From NCBI RefSeq assembly GCF_027924965.1, contig NZ_AP027056.1, positions 620,001-684,000 on the forward strand: a stretch of DNA of 64,000 bases, written 5' to 3'. Positions 1-8,696 of the stretch are shown here, piece by piece. This stretch comes from Limnohabitans sp. TEGF004. GTDB lineage: Bacteria > Pseudomonadota > Gammaproteobacteria > Burkholderiales > Burkholderiaceae_C. The translations under genes and the position numbers were made by a program. The notes beneath the pieces were generated by a model. It was not told the DNA's origin, made no database searches, and was given only the letters and a program-made list of their open reading frames with translations. Numbering within the stretch: position 1 is the first letter of the stretch; each line of letters begins with the position of its first letter.

Positions 1-705
1 ATCACGGACGCATGGGTGTTGTGGCCTGCGGCGATGGTGGTGAGTGCCTTGTTTGCTTTGCTGATTGGCGCAATCAGCCTACGCACGCAAGGCGTGTACT
101 TCATCATGATCACGCTGGCCTTTGCCCAGATGATTTACTACCTCACCATTTCCATCAAAGCCTATGGCGGTGACGATGGGTTGTCGTTGGCCACTCGTTC
201 GCAAATTCCGTTGGTAGACATCCATGACGAGACCTCGTTTTATTACGTGGTGCTCGCTGTGTGCGTGGCGGCCATCTATTCTGTGGCCCGTGTGCTGAAT
301 GCGCGCTTTGGCCATGTGCTGCAAGCCATTCGCGAGAACGAAGTGCGCATGCAAGCGCTGGGCTACGCGGTGTATCGCTACAAGCTGGCTGCGTTTGTGA
401 TGTCCGGTGCGTTGGCGGGTTTGGCCGGTGCATTGCTCGCCAACCAAGGTGGCTTTGTCAGCCCCGCGCTCATGCAGTGGAGCCAATCGGGCCTGTTGAT
501 GATGATGGTCATCTTGGGCGGTGTGGGCCACTTGTATGGCGGCGTGTGGGGCGCAGTGGTGTTCTTGCTGCTGGAAGAAACACTGAGCCACTTCACCATC
601 CATTGGCAGCTGGGCCTGGGCGCTTTGTTGCTACTGGTTGTGCTGCTGGCTCCCAATGGCCTGACCAGCGTGTTGCAACGCTTGCAGAGAAAGGACCGGC
701 CATGA
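1..705 (+). CDS. livM: Branched-chain amino acid-type ABC transporter permease LivM, 5'-truncated by window edge
   Basis: Inner-membrane permease of a Liv-type (HAAT family) ABC importer. The frame is open from the first base of the window, so the true start lies to the left; about 234 C-terminal residues are visible. They hold several hydrophobic membrane segments and the family's typical cytoplasmic-loop pattern (VRENEVRMQALGY, contacting the ATPases) followed by LAGLAGAL and GGVGHLYGGVWGA. Its stop overlaps the next ATP-binding gene by ATGA, so M-G-F are translationally coupled. The substrate could be branched-chain amino acids, amides, urea or aromatic acids; no binding protein is visible here, so it is undetermined. 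Confidence 0.9.
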   Translation: MTDAWVLWPAAMVVSALFALLIGAISLRTQGVYFIMITLAFAQMIYYLTISIKAYGGDDGLSLATRSQIPLVDIHDETSFYYVVLAVCVAAIYSVARVLNARFGHVLQAIRENEVRMQALGYAVYRYKLAAFVMSGALAGLAGALLANQGGFVSPALMQWSQSGLLMMMVILGGVGHLYGGVWGAVVFLLLEETLSHFTIHWQLGLGALLLLVVLLAPNGLTSVLQRLQRKDRP

Positions 706-1460
706 GCGCGCCTTTGCTGCACGTGGACAACTTGGTTAAACGCTTTGGGGGTTTGGCAGCGACTGATCACGCCACGCTGCAAGTGCAGCGCGGTGAAATT
801 CATGCACTCATTGGCCCCAACGGCGCAGGCAAGACCACACTCATTCACCAAATCTCAGGTGCGTTAGCGCCCGACGAAGGCCGCATTGTGTTTGATGGCA
901 CAGACCTCACGCACACGGCGATGCACCAGCGTGCACGTTTGGGATTGGTGCGTTCGTATCAAATCACCAGCGTGTTCACACGCCTCACGGTGCAAGACAA
1001 CTTGGCGTTGGCTATCCAAGCTGGCAATTCCGAAGCTGTGGAAACTAGCTTCAAGTTTTGGCGTGCCGCACGCAGCGAACACGCGCGTTATGCACGCGCC
1101 GCCGAGGTGGCCGAGCGCGTGGGCTTGCAAGCACAACTCATGCAGCCCGCTGGTGCGCTGTCGCACGGCGAGCAACGCCAGCTCGAAGTGGGCTTGGCTT
1201 TGGCCACTTCGCCGAAGTTGATGTTGCTCGACGAGCCCATGGCCGGCATGGGCCCTGATGAATCTGAGCGCATGGTGCAACTGTTGCAAAGCTTGCGTAG
1301 TGACACCACGCTGCTGCTGGTCGAGCACGACATGGATGCGGTGTTTCGTTTGGCCGACACCATCTCGGTGTTGGTGTCGGGCCAAGTCATCGCGTGTGGC
1401 ACGGCAGAGCACATCAAAAACGATGCGGCTGTGAAGCGCGCTTACCTAGGCGACGAATAA
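702..1460 (+). CDS. livG: ABC transporter ATP-binding protein LivG-type
   Basis: First ATPase of the Liv-type importer, 252 aa, the usual LivG length. Walker A GPNGAGKTT lies at about residues 38-46, the ABC signature LSHGEQRQ at 153-160, Walker B LMLLDEP at 173-179 and the H-loop histidine (LVEHDMD) at 209. The signature has H where LSGGE is commonest, a tolerated variant. The start is the ATG at 702 that overlaps the livM stop; a much longer upstream-open reading frame through livM is not the gene. It is followed three bases later by livF. Confidence 0.92.
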   Translation: MSAPLLHVDNLVKRFGGLAATDHATLQVQRGEIHALIGPNGAGKTTLIHQISGALAPDEGRIVFDGTDLTHTAMHQRARLGLVRSYQITSVFTRLTVQDNLALAIQAGNSEAVETSFKFWRAARSEHARYARAAEVAERVGLQAQLMQPAGALSHGEQRQLEVGLALATSPKLMLLDEPMAGMGPDESERMVQLLQSLRSDTTLLLVEHDMDAVFRLADTISVLVSGQVIACGTAEHIKNDAAVKRAYLGDE

Positions 1461-1463
1461 ACC

Positions 1464-2174
1464 ATGAGCGCCTTGTTAGAAGTTCACGACTTGCACAGCG
1501 GCTATGGCAGCAGCCAAGTGTTGTTTGGCATCAGCCTGTCGATTGAGGCGGGCGGTGTGTCTACTTTGCTGGGCCGCAACGGTATGGGCAAGACCACCAC
1601 CGTGCGTTCCATCTTGGGCCTCACGCCTGCGTTGTCTGGCACCGTTCGTTTTTGTGGCGAGCGTGTCGAGGGCTATAGCCCCGACCGTATTGCACGCATG
1701 GGCTTGGCTGTTGTGCCCGAAGGTCGGCAAATTTTCCCAACACTCTCTGTGCAAGAAAACCTGCTGGCCTTTGCAGCCAACCGCAACAGCAGCACCAACC
1801 CGTGGACGCTAGAGCGCGTGTATGCCTTGTTCCCGCGCTTGGCTGAGCGCCACCGTCACATGGGCAACCAGCTCTCGGGTGGCGAACAACAAATGTTAGC
1901 CATTGGCCGCGCCCTCATGACCAACCCGCATTTGCTGGTGCTAGACGAGGCCACCGAAGGCTTGGCCCCTCTCGTGCGTGAAGACATTTGGCGCTGCCTG
2001 CACACCTTGCGTGGCGAAGGTCAAAGCATTTTGGTGATCGACAAGTATGTGCAAAAGCTTGTTCAATTGGCAGACCAACACACCATCATTGAGCGCGGGC
2101 AAGTGGTGTGGCAGGGTGCGTCTGTGGCGCTAGAGGCTGACCACAGCTTGTGGCATCGCTACGTTGGTGTGTAG
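1464..2174 (+). CDS. livF: ABC transporter ATP-binding protein LivF-type
   Basis: Second ATPase of the Liv-type importer, 236 aa. Walker A GRNGMGKTT is at about 37-45, the signature LSGGEQQ near 137, and Walker B LLVLDEATEGLAP near 157. After Walker B, where LivF proteins usually read VEQN, this one reads ILVIDKYVQKL, so the usual Glu/Gln of the switch region is replaced by Asp-Lys. The start is three bases after the livG stop. It is the last gene of its unit, with a strong hairpin terminator 17 bases downstream. The transported solute is unknown because the periplasmic receptor lies outside the window. Confidence 0.92.
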   Translation: MSALLEVHDLHSGYGSSQVLFGISLSIEAGGVSTLLGRNGMGKTTTVRSILGLTPALSGTVRFCGERVEGYSPDRIARMGLAVVPEGRQIFPTLSVQENLLAFAANRNSSTNPWTLERVYALFPRLAERHRHMGNQLSGGEQQMLAIGRALMTNPHLLVLDEATEGLAPLVREDIWRCLHTLRGEGQSILVIDKYVQKLVQLADQHTIIERGQVVWQGASVALEADHSLWHRYVGV

Positions 2175-2190
2175 TACGTCACAGAGTCAA

Positions 2191-2222
2191 ACAAAAAGCC
2201 CGCATGAAGCGGGCTTTTTGTT
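2191..2222. terminator. Bidirectional intrinsic terminator between livF and fbp
   Basis: An 11-bp stem (AAAAAGCCCGC against GCGGGCTTTTT, loop ATGAA) extends further by A-T and C-G pairs, with a T-run on one side and an A-run on the other. It sits between convergent livF and fbp and can end both transcripts. Confidence 0.9.
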
Positions 2223-2248
2223 TGGCATGCGCCCCATGAGCGCTGCGT

Positions 2249-3262
2249 TTATTTTTGCGCGTGATAGCTCGTCACACGATCCACTTCGTTCTTAGAACCC
2301 AAGACCACGCTCACACGTTGGTGCAGTTGAGTGGGCTGGATATCCAAGATGCGTTGGCGACCGTCAGTGGCAGCGCCACCGGCTTGTTCGATCAACCAGC
2401 TCATGGGGTTGGCTTCGTACATCAGGCGCAGCTTGCCGGCTTTGCCTGGCTCGCGCTTGTCCCACGGGTACATGAACACACCACCGCGTGTGAGGATGCG
2501 GTGCACGTCGGCCACCATGGACGCAATCCAACGCATGTTGAAGTTTTTGCCGCGTGGGCCTTCTTCGCCTTGTAGGCATTCGTCGATGTAGCGCTTCACA
2601 GGCTCATCCCAGTGGCGCATGTTGCTCATGTTGATGGCGAACTCTTTGGTGTCGGCAGGCACTTTCACGTTTTCTTGGGTCAACACAAACGAGCCTTGCT
2701 CGCGGTCTAAGGTGAACATGGCCACGCCGTCACCCACGGTCAGCACCAAGGTGGTTTGTGGGCCGTACACGCAGTAGCCAGCAGCCACTTGTTGGGTGCC
2801 GGGCTGCAAGAAGTCGTCTTCGCTCACGCCTTTGCTGGGGTCCACTTTTTTGAGCACGCTGAAGATGGTGCCGATGCTGACGTTGACTTCAATGTTGCTT
2901 GAGCCATCAAGTGGGTCAAACATCAAGAGGTATTCGCCTTGGGGGTAGCGGTTGGGCACGACGTGGATGCTGTCCATTTCTTCGGACGCCATGGCAGCCA
3001 AGTGGCCGCCCCATTCGTTGGCTTCGATCAACACATCGTTGGCGATGATGTCGAGTTTCTTTTGCACTTCACCTTGCACGTTTTCGCTGCCGGCTGAGCC
3101 CATGACATCGCCGAGTTCGCTGCCCAAGGCACCTTTGTTCACGGCGTGGCTGATGCTCTTACAAGCGCGAGCCACGACTTCGAGCAACAAGCGCAGCTCA
3201 GATGGGATGAGGCCTTTGGCGCGTTGTTGTTCGACCAGATAGCGGGTGAGAGAAACACTCAT
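2249..3262 (-). CDS. fbp: Class I fructose-1,6-bisphosphatase
   Basis: Hydrolyses fructose-1,6-bisphosphate to fructose-6-phosphate in gluconeogenesis. It has 337 aa, the normal bacterial class I length. The metal/phosphate motif DPLDGSSN is at about 116-123, preceded by the SEEMD acidic metal-binding segment near 93-97, and the late motif [19 protein letters not shown] is near the C-terminus. It lies nine bases after pepN on the same strand and is the last gene of prfB-pepN-fbp. The shared terminator at 2191-2222 ends it. Confidence 0.97.
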   Translation of the reverse strand: MSVSLTRYLVEQQRAKGLIPSELRLLLEVVARACKSISHAVNKGALGSELGDVMGSAGSENVQGEVQKKLDIIANDVLIEANEWGGHLAAMASEEMDSIHVVPNRYPQGEYLLMFDPLDGSSNIEVNVSIGTIFSVLKKVDPSKGVSEDDFLQPGTQQVAAGYCVYGPQTTLVLTVGDGVAMFTLDREQGSFVLTQENVKVPADTKEFAINMSNMRHWDEPVKRYIDECLQGEEGPRGKNFNMRWIASMVADVHRILTRGGVFMYPWDKREPGKAGKLRLMYEANPMSWLIEQAGGAATDGRQRILDIQPTQLHQRVSVVLGSKNEVDRVTSYHAQK

Positions 3263-3271
3263 GGCAAGTCC

Positions 3272-5989
3272 TTAGTTGGCGAGCGCGCGCGAAACCACTT
3301 CGCGCACGTCGTTGCTTAAATCGGTTTTGGCGGCGACGCGTTTGATGGCTTCGTGCGCGGCGGTGCGGTAGGGCTCAGCCAGTTTGCTCCAACGGTCTAA
3401 GGCGCGTGCCAAACGGGCGGCGACTTGGGGGTTGATGGCGTCGAGCTCCAATACGCGTTCACTCCAGAACACATAGCCTGCCGCATCGCTGCGGTGGAAT
3501 GCGCCGGGGTTGGCACTGCAGAAACTGAAAATCAGGCTGCGTGCGCGGTTGGGGTTTTTGATGTGGAAGTCGGGGTGCAACATGAGGTTGCGCACCAATG
3601 ACAAGATGTTGCCACCACGGTCGGTGCTGCCGGCTTGCAGGGCAAACCACTTGTCCATCACCAAGGCTTCGTTGTGGAACAGGTTGTAGAAGCGTTGCAG
3701 GGCATCGCCTGCCAGATCGTGGCCTGCACTGACCAACGCCGACAAGGCATTGAAGCGGTCGGTCATGTTGTGCGCGTCTTTGAAGCGTTGGAAGGTGCGG
3801 CCAGGCCAAACTTCGTCGTCCGTGGTGCGTGCATCCAAACACAACATGGTGAGGGCCATGCCGCTCAAAGCGCGTCGACCACTCGACACGGGGTCGGGGC
3901 TGAAAGCGCCGTTCTCGCTGTGCGCTTCAAAGGCCCAAGCCCAATCGTCGTGTAACTCGCTGGCAAGCTGTGCACGCATGGCTTCGCGCACGGCGTGGAT
4001 GCGTTGTGGGTCGACCACATCGAGCTGTTCAGCGATGTAGGTTTCAGATGGCAAGGTGAGCACCAAGTCTTTGAACGCGGCGTCCAAGGCAGGGTTGCGC
4101 AACACGGTGCGCAGGGCTTGAACCAAGGCAGCATCCAACACCTGTGCAGGTGCGTCGCTGGCGGCGACTGCGCTGAGAGCTGCATTCAAGCACAGGCGTT
4201 GCGCTGCTTCCCATTGGTTGAATGGGTCGGTGTCGTGCGCCAAGAGTGTGAGCAGTTGCGTGGGCGTGAAGTCTTTCTCCAACACCACAGGGGCGCTGAA
4301 GCCGCGCAGGATGGAGGGCACAGGCTCTTCACCTGCTTGCAAGGACAAGTCTTTGAACTCGAAGCTTTGTGTGGCTTCGGTCAGAACCAAGAGTTGTGTG
4401 GCCAACACCTCGCGGCCATCCGCACCGAGCAAGCCAAATTGCACGGGGATGACGAACGGCTCCTTGTGATCTTGGCCGGGGCTGGGTGGGCAGCTTTGGC
4501 TCAGGCTCAGTGTGTACGTGCCTGTGTCGGCGTTATAGCTGCCAGCGGCTTGCACGCGCGGTGTACCTGCTTGCGCGTACCAACGTTTGAATTGCGTCAG
4601 GTGTGTGGCCAAGGCTGAGCCTGGGTTGGCATCGGCAATGGCTTGGGCGAAGTCATCGCATGTGACGGCTTGACCATCGTGGCGCTCGAAGTAGAGCGAC
4701 ATGCCTTTGGCGAAGCCTTCACGTGACGAAATATTGGAAGCTGGCGTTGCCGCCAGGGTCTGCATCATGCGCACGACCTCAGAGCCTTTTTCGTAAATCG
4801 TGACGGTGTAGAAGTTGTTGATTTCTACATAGCTGTCAGGACGCACGGGGTGGGCCATGGGGCCTGCGTCTTCTGGGAACTGTGCGGTGCGCAACAAGCG
4901 CACGTCTTCGATGCGCTTGACAGCTTTGGCCGACGCCGCCGCTTGCGCGTTGTCTTTGAGTGCTTCAGCGGCCAAGTCTTGGCTGAACTCTTGGTCGCGG
5001 AAAACCGTCAGGCCTTCTTTGAGCGAGAGTTGGAACCAGTCGCGGCAGGTCACGCGGTTGCCGGTCCAGTTGTGGAAGTATTCATGACCGACCACGCTCT
5101 CGATGTTGGCGTAGTCCATGTCGGTGGCGGTGGCAGAGTTGGCCAACACAAACTTGGTGTTGAAGATGTTGAGGCCCTTGTTCTCCATCGCGCCCATGTT
5201 GAAGTCGCTGGTGGCGACGATCATGAAGCGTTCGAGGTCGAGGCTTAAGTTAAAGCGCTGCTCGTCCCACTTGATGCTGGCCATGAGCGAGTTCATGGCG
5301 TGTTCGGTTTTGTCCAAATCACCTGAGCGCACAAACACTTGCAACAAATGTTCTTTGCCCGACGGCGCTTTGACGCGCTGCTCGCGGCACACAAATTGGC
5401 CCGCGACCAAAGCAAACAAGTAGCACGGCTTTTTGTGTGGATCCACCCATTTGGCAAAGTGGCGACCTTCTTCGAGGTCGCCTTCTTCCACCAAGTTGCC
5501 GTTGCTCAGCAACACAGGGAACGCCTTTTTGTCAGCGCGCAGCGTGACGCTGTAGTTCGACATCACATCGGGGCGGTCTAAGAAATACGTGATACGGCGA
5601 AAGCCCTCTGCCTCGCATTGCGTGAAGAACGAGTCGTTGCTGACGTACAAGCCCATGAGCTTGGTGTTCTTCGCAGGGTTGCAGGTGGTGAAAATTTCTA
5701 GATCGAAAGCCTCATGGCCTTCGGGCAAGTTCTCCAGCACCAATTGGCTGCCTTCCATCTTGAACGACGTGCCTTGGCCGTTGACCAACACGCGGGCGAG
5801 GTTGAGCTCATCGCCATCCAAGCGCAGGGGCTGAGCCGCCACGTCAGGGTTGCGGCGCACGCGCATTTTGTTGAGCACGCGGGTTTTGGCGGGGTCAAGG
5901 TCAAACGTCAGATCGACGGTGTCAATCCAAAACGCAGGCGCGGTGTAGTCGGCGCGTTGAATCAATTGGGCTGTGCCTTCGCGGAACAT
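3272..5989 (-). CDS. pepN: Aminopeptidase N (M1 family zinc metallopeptidase)
   Basis: Cytosolic broad-specificity aminopeptidase that finishes degradation of peptides. It is 905 aa, close to the roughly 870-900 aa typical of proteobacterial PepN. The exopeptidase motif GAMEN lies at about 266-270, and the zinc site HEYFH is at 302-306 with the third ligand Glu at about 325 (LKEGLTVFRDQEF). The C-terminal half matches the alpha-helical PepN domain. The gene begins eight bases after the prfB stop and is followed by fbp, suggesting one transcript. Confidence 0.96.
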   Translation of the reverse strand: MFREGTAQLIQRADYTAPAFWIDTVDLTFDLDPAKTRVLNKMRVRRNPDVAAQPLRLDGDELNLARVLVNGQGTSFKMEGSQLVLENLPEGHEAFDLEIFTTCNPAKNTKLMGLYVSNDSFFTQCEAEGFRRITYFLDRPDVMSNYSVTLRADKKAFPVLLSNGNLVEEGDLEEGRHFAKWVDPHKKPCYLFALVAGQFVCREQRVKAPSGKEHLLQVFVRSGDLDKTEHAMNSLMASIKWDEQRFNLSLDLERFMIVATSDFNMGAMENKGLNIFNTKFVLANSATATDMDYANIESVVGHEYFHNWTGNRVTCRDWFQLSLKEGLTVFRDQEFSQDLAAEALKDNAQAAASAKAVKRIEDVRLLRTAQFPEDAGPMAHPVRPDSYVEINNFYTVTIYEKGSEVVRMMQTLAATPASNISSREGFAKGMSLYFERHDGQAVTCDDFAQAIADANPGSALATHLTQFKRWYAQAGTPRVQAAGSYNADTGTYTLSLSQSCPPSPGQDHKEPFVIPVQFGLLGADGREVLATQLLVLTEATQSFEFKDLSLQAGEEPVPSILRGFSAPVVLEKDFTPTQLLTLLAHDTDPFNQWEAAQRLCLNAALSAVAASDAPAQVLDAALVQALRTVLRNPALDAAFKDLVLTLPSETYIAEQLDVVDPQRIHAVREAMRAQLASELHDDWAWAFEAHSENGAFSPDPVSSGRRALSGMALTMLCLDARTTDDEVWPGRTFQRFKDAHNMTDRFNALSALVSAGHDLAGDALQRFYNLFHNEALVMDKWFALQAGSTDRGGNILSLVRNLMLHPDFHIKNPNRARSLIFSFCSANPGAFHRSDAAGYVFWSERVLELDAINPQVAARLARALDRWSKLAEPYRTAAHEAIKRVAAKTDLSNDVREVVSRALAN

Positions 5990-5997
5990 AGTTTTCC

Positions 5998-7102
5998 TTA
6001 AATACCTTGCTTGAGTGACGCTTCGATGAAAGCATCGAGGTCGCCGTCCAAGACTTTTTGTGTGGCCGAGACTTCAACGTTTGTACGCAAATCTTTGATG
6101 CGGCTGTTGTCCAGCACGTAGCTGCGAATTTGGTGACCCCAGCCCACATCGGTCTTGGTGTCTTCGAGCTTTTGCTGTTCTTCTTGGCGCTTGCGCATTT
6201 CGAAGTCATACAGGCGCGAACGCAAACGTTTCCAAGCCACATCACGGTTGCTATGCTGGCTACGGCCGTCTTGACACTGCACCACGATGCCTGTGGGCAT
6301 GTGGGTCAAACGCACGGCAGAGTCGGTTTTGTTGATGTGCTGACCACCCGCGCCAGAGGCACGGTAGGTGTCTGTGCGCACGTCGGAAGGGTTGATGTCG
6401 ATTTCGATTGAGTCGTCAATCTCGGGATATACGAACACCGAGGCAAATGAGGTGTGGCGACCGCCCGAGCTGTCGAAGGGAGACTTGCGCACCAAGCGGT
6501 GCACGCCAGTTTCGGTGCGCAACAAACCAAACGCGTATTCGCCTTCGATTTTGATGGTTGCGCCTTTTATGCCGGCCACGTCGCCAGCAGATTCGTCTTC
6601 CACCGTGGTTTTGAAACCTTTGCGTTCGGCGTACTTGAGGTACTGGCGCAGCAACATACTGGCCCAGTCGCAGGCTTCGGTGCCACCGGCACCGGCTTGG
6701 ATGTCTAAGAAGCAATTGAGCGGGTCCGCTTCATTGCTGAACATACGGCGGAATTCGAGCTCTTCAATGGTTTTGACCAAGCCTTGGGTGTCGGTCTCAA
6801 TCGTGATTAAGCCGTCTTCGTCGTTGTCGGCCTTGCTCATTTCAAACAACTCGGCGTTGTCTGCCAGCTCCTGCGTGAGGCGTGTGAGGGTGACGACCAC
6901 ACCGTCGAGTGCTTTCTTTTCACGACCCAGCTCTTGCGCTTTTTTGGGGTCGTTCCAGATGGTGGGGTCTTCTAGGGACGCGTTGACAGTGCGTAGACGC
7001 TCAGATTTGGCATCGTAGTCAAAGATACCTCCGGAGATCCACCGTGCGGACGCTCAGGTCGGCGAGGGTGGTTCCAATAAGGTTGATGCGTTCTGCTTCC
7101 AT
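5998..7102 (-). CDS. prfB: Peptide chain release factor 2 with +1 programmed frameshift
   Basis: RF2 recognises UGA/UAA and triggers peptide release. The gene starts at the ATG at 7102 and reads 27 codons to an in-frame TGA at 7019-7021. A +1 shift there (CTT T-GAC) continues for 340 codons, giving 367 aa, the normal RF2 length. The shifted part has the stop-codon-reading tripeptide SPF (KSPFDSSGG) and the catalytic GGQ at about 252-254, preceded by RASGA, with Ala at the position where E. coli K-12 carries Thr. It is not a pseudogene: the site has all canonical frameshift elements. It is the first gene of prfB-pepN-fbp. Confidence 0.96.
7018..7033 (-). promoter_or_regulatory. prfB +1 frameshift site
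   Basis: On the minus strand the sequence reads CGGAGGTATCTTTGAC: an internal Shine-Dalgarno-like CGGAGG, three bases, the slippery CTT, then the TGA stop followed by C (the poorest termination context). This is the standard autoregulatory RF2 frameshift signal: low RF2 lets ribosomes shift and make more RF2. Confidence 0.95.
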
Positions 7103-7161
7103 GGTGCGGTCTTCTTTAGGTGTCTAAGTAACCGCGTATTTTCTCACGTTAAGAGCGGCTG

Positions 7162-7713
7162 TTAAAAGCTGCGGGTGTAAGCGAACAAAAGCCCCGCATT
7201 GCCTAATACATAAACTTGTGCGGAGTCTTTGGGTGTGATGTAGTAGCCGAGAGACGGGATCACAGCCGGCGCAATGCCAAGGTGGTTGAACGGGATTTTG
7301 TCTCTGTATTCGCCCCGATAACCCCACAGCAAACCTGCAGACAATTTGGTGAACAGTTTTGGGTTGCCAAAAATGCCGTCCCACTGTTGGCCCACATACA
7401 AGTAGGCAGATTCTTGGCCAAACGAGTTGGTGAACAAGGCCAAACCACAAAAGCGACCGCCAGACACGTGGCTGTCCATCGCGACCAGTTTGACGGGGCG
7501 GTGTTCGGGGTTGTAGTTCCAGTGGTGGGTGTAAGGCGACAGGGTCAGATCCCACTTTTTGGCGGGTTGTGCCCCGCCTTCAACGGCCAAACTGTTGGGA
7601 CAGGGTTGCCAGTCGTACAAACCGTTGTCGGTTGCATGGGCGTTACCAACGCCTGTTGTGCAAGCGAGTGCCAAGGCTGCCATCGTGGCGCGAAATGAAG
7701 AGGGGAATGCCAT
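7162..7713 (-). CDS. Secreted, possibly outer-membrane beta-barrel protein of unknown function
   Basis: 183 aa. Residues 1-27 form a signal peptide (hydrophobic ALALACTTGVGNAHA, cleavage after AHA). The rest is rich in aromatic residues and glycines in an alternating pattern suited to beta strands (LTLSPYTHHWNY, SAYLYVGQQWDGIF, LSAGLLWGYRGEYRDKIP) and ends in Phe, as outer-membrane barrels do. It recalls small Burkholderiales proteins often labelled sn-glycerol-3-phosphate transporter or PagP-like, which I regard as unproven names. It stands alone on the minus strand between prfB and the hydrolase gene. The function is not known. Confidence 0.75.
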   Translation of the reverse strand: MAFPSSFRATMAALALACTTGVGNAHATDNGLYDWQPCPNSLAVEGGAQPAKKWDLTLSPYTHHWNYNPEHRPVKLVAMDSHVSGGRFCGLALFTNSFGQESAYLYVGQQWDGIFGNPKLFTKLSAGLLWGYRGEYRDKIPFNHLGIAPAVIPSLGYYITPKDSAQVYVLGNAGLLFAYTRSF

Positions 7714-7753
7714 GAGTTGCTGAGATCGTAATTAAGTGCCAAATTTTAGTGGC

Positions 7754-8671
7754 TTATATGACGGTTTGAAGACTTAAGAATTCTTCTATGTGTCGAGCCA
7801 GTATGGCGGGCTGATCGTGGTGCAGCATGTGTCCCGCCTCCTCAATGACCGCGTGGGTGAGATGGGGTACTGCGGCAATGCGTTGCATGAATTCATCCAA
7901 GGTGTAGCTGTCTTTCCACCACTGGCTCATGCTGTCTGTGCTGGCCACCACACACAAAGTAGGCGCAGTGATGCGCTCGTAAATGGCTTGGGTCTCGTCG
8001 GTTTTGAACAGCTGGGCGTTGACCACTTTGTGGGCTGCGTGGCCCAAGATGCGCCATTCGCCTTGCGCGTTGGCACGCGCCCAGTGTTGAGCCAGCCAAT
8101 GCGCTTTGTCTGAGCCTAAGCGTGGGTTGGTTTTGATGAGGCGCTGCGCCACGGCTTCGAGGTTGGGATAGGGCTTGAGGTCCATCTCGCCGCGCTGCAA
8201 GGCTTTGAGCTCGTCCATCCACTTGGCCAAACGGCTGGGCGCTTGTGCCGGGCGAGTGGCAGGCATGCCAAAGCCTTCGAGGTTGATGAGCTTCTTGATG
8301 CGCTCGGGGCGAATGCCCGCGTACATCGTGGCCACGTGGCCGCCCATGCTGTGGCCTAGCAGGTGGATTTGCCGTTCGCCCACGTAATGGTCTAACAGCT
8401 GGTCGAGGTCAGCCAAGTAGTCGGGGAAAAAGAAGTTGTCGGTGTCGGGCGTTTCGGTCAGGCCAAAGCCGCGCCAGTCGGGCGCGATGACCCAATGGTC
8501 GTCTTTCAAGGCGTCGATCACGAACTGAAACGAAGCCGCCACATCCATCCAGCCATGCACCATGACCAACGGTGCTTTGTCGGGCGAGGGCGTGCCCCAC
8601 TGCAAGACGTGGTAACTCAGGTGACGGATTGGGACAAACTCGCTGCGCGAAGGCTTTTGGATTAGGTACAT
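7754..8671 (-). CDS. Alpha/beta hydrolase
   Basis: Serine hydrolase of the alpha/beta fold, 305 aa from the start chosen here. It has an oxyanion-hole region (VMVHGWMDVAASF), the nucleophile elbow GHSMGG, and a C-terminal catalytic His (EEAGHMLHHDQP). In-frame ATGs also exist at 8698 and 8722, but both would overlap the divergent acyl-CoA synthetase gene. The ATG at 8671 has a -10-like TATGAT seven bases upstream and no Shine-Dalgarno, which fits a leaderless start. The substrate is unknown; the divergent acyl-CoA synthetase makes an ester or thioester substrate conceivable. Confidence 0.85.
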   Translation of the reverse strand: MYLIQKPSRSEFVPIRHLSYHVLQWGTPSPDKAPLVMVHGWMDVAASFQFVIDALKDDHWVIAPDWRGFGLTETPDTDNFFFPDYLADLDQLLDHYVGERQIHLLGHSMGGHVATMYAGIRPERIKKLINLEGFGMPATRPAQAPSRLAKWMDELKALQRGEMDLKPYPNLEAVAQRLIKTNPRLGSDKAHWLAQHWARANAQGEWRILGHAAHKVVNAQLFKTDETQAIYERITAPTLCVVASTDSMSQWWKDSYTLDEFMQRIAAVPHLTHAVIEEAGHMLHHDQPAILARHIEEFLSLQTVI

Positions 8672-8696
8672 TGTTCGAATCATAAGGACACGAGAC

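Noticed and set aside
7019..7021. In-frame TGA near the prfB start, which could look like a pseudogene
   Set aside because: All elements of the programmed +1 frameshift surround it and both parts together give a full-length RF2.
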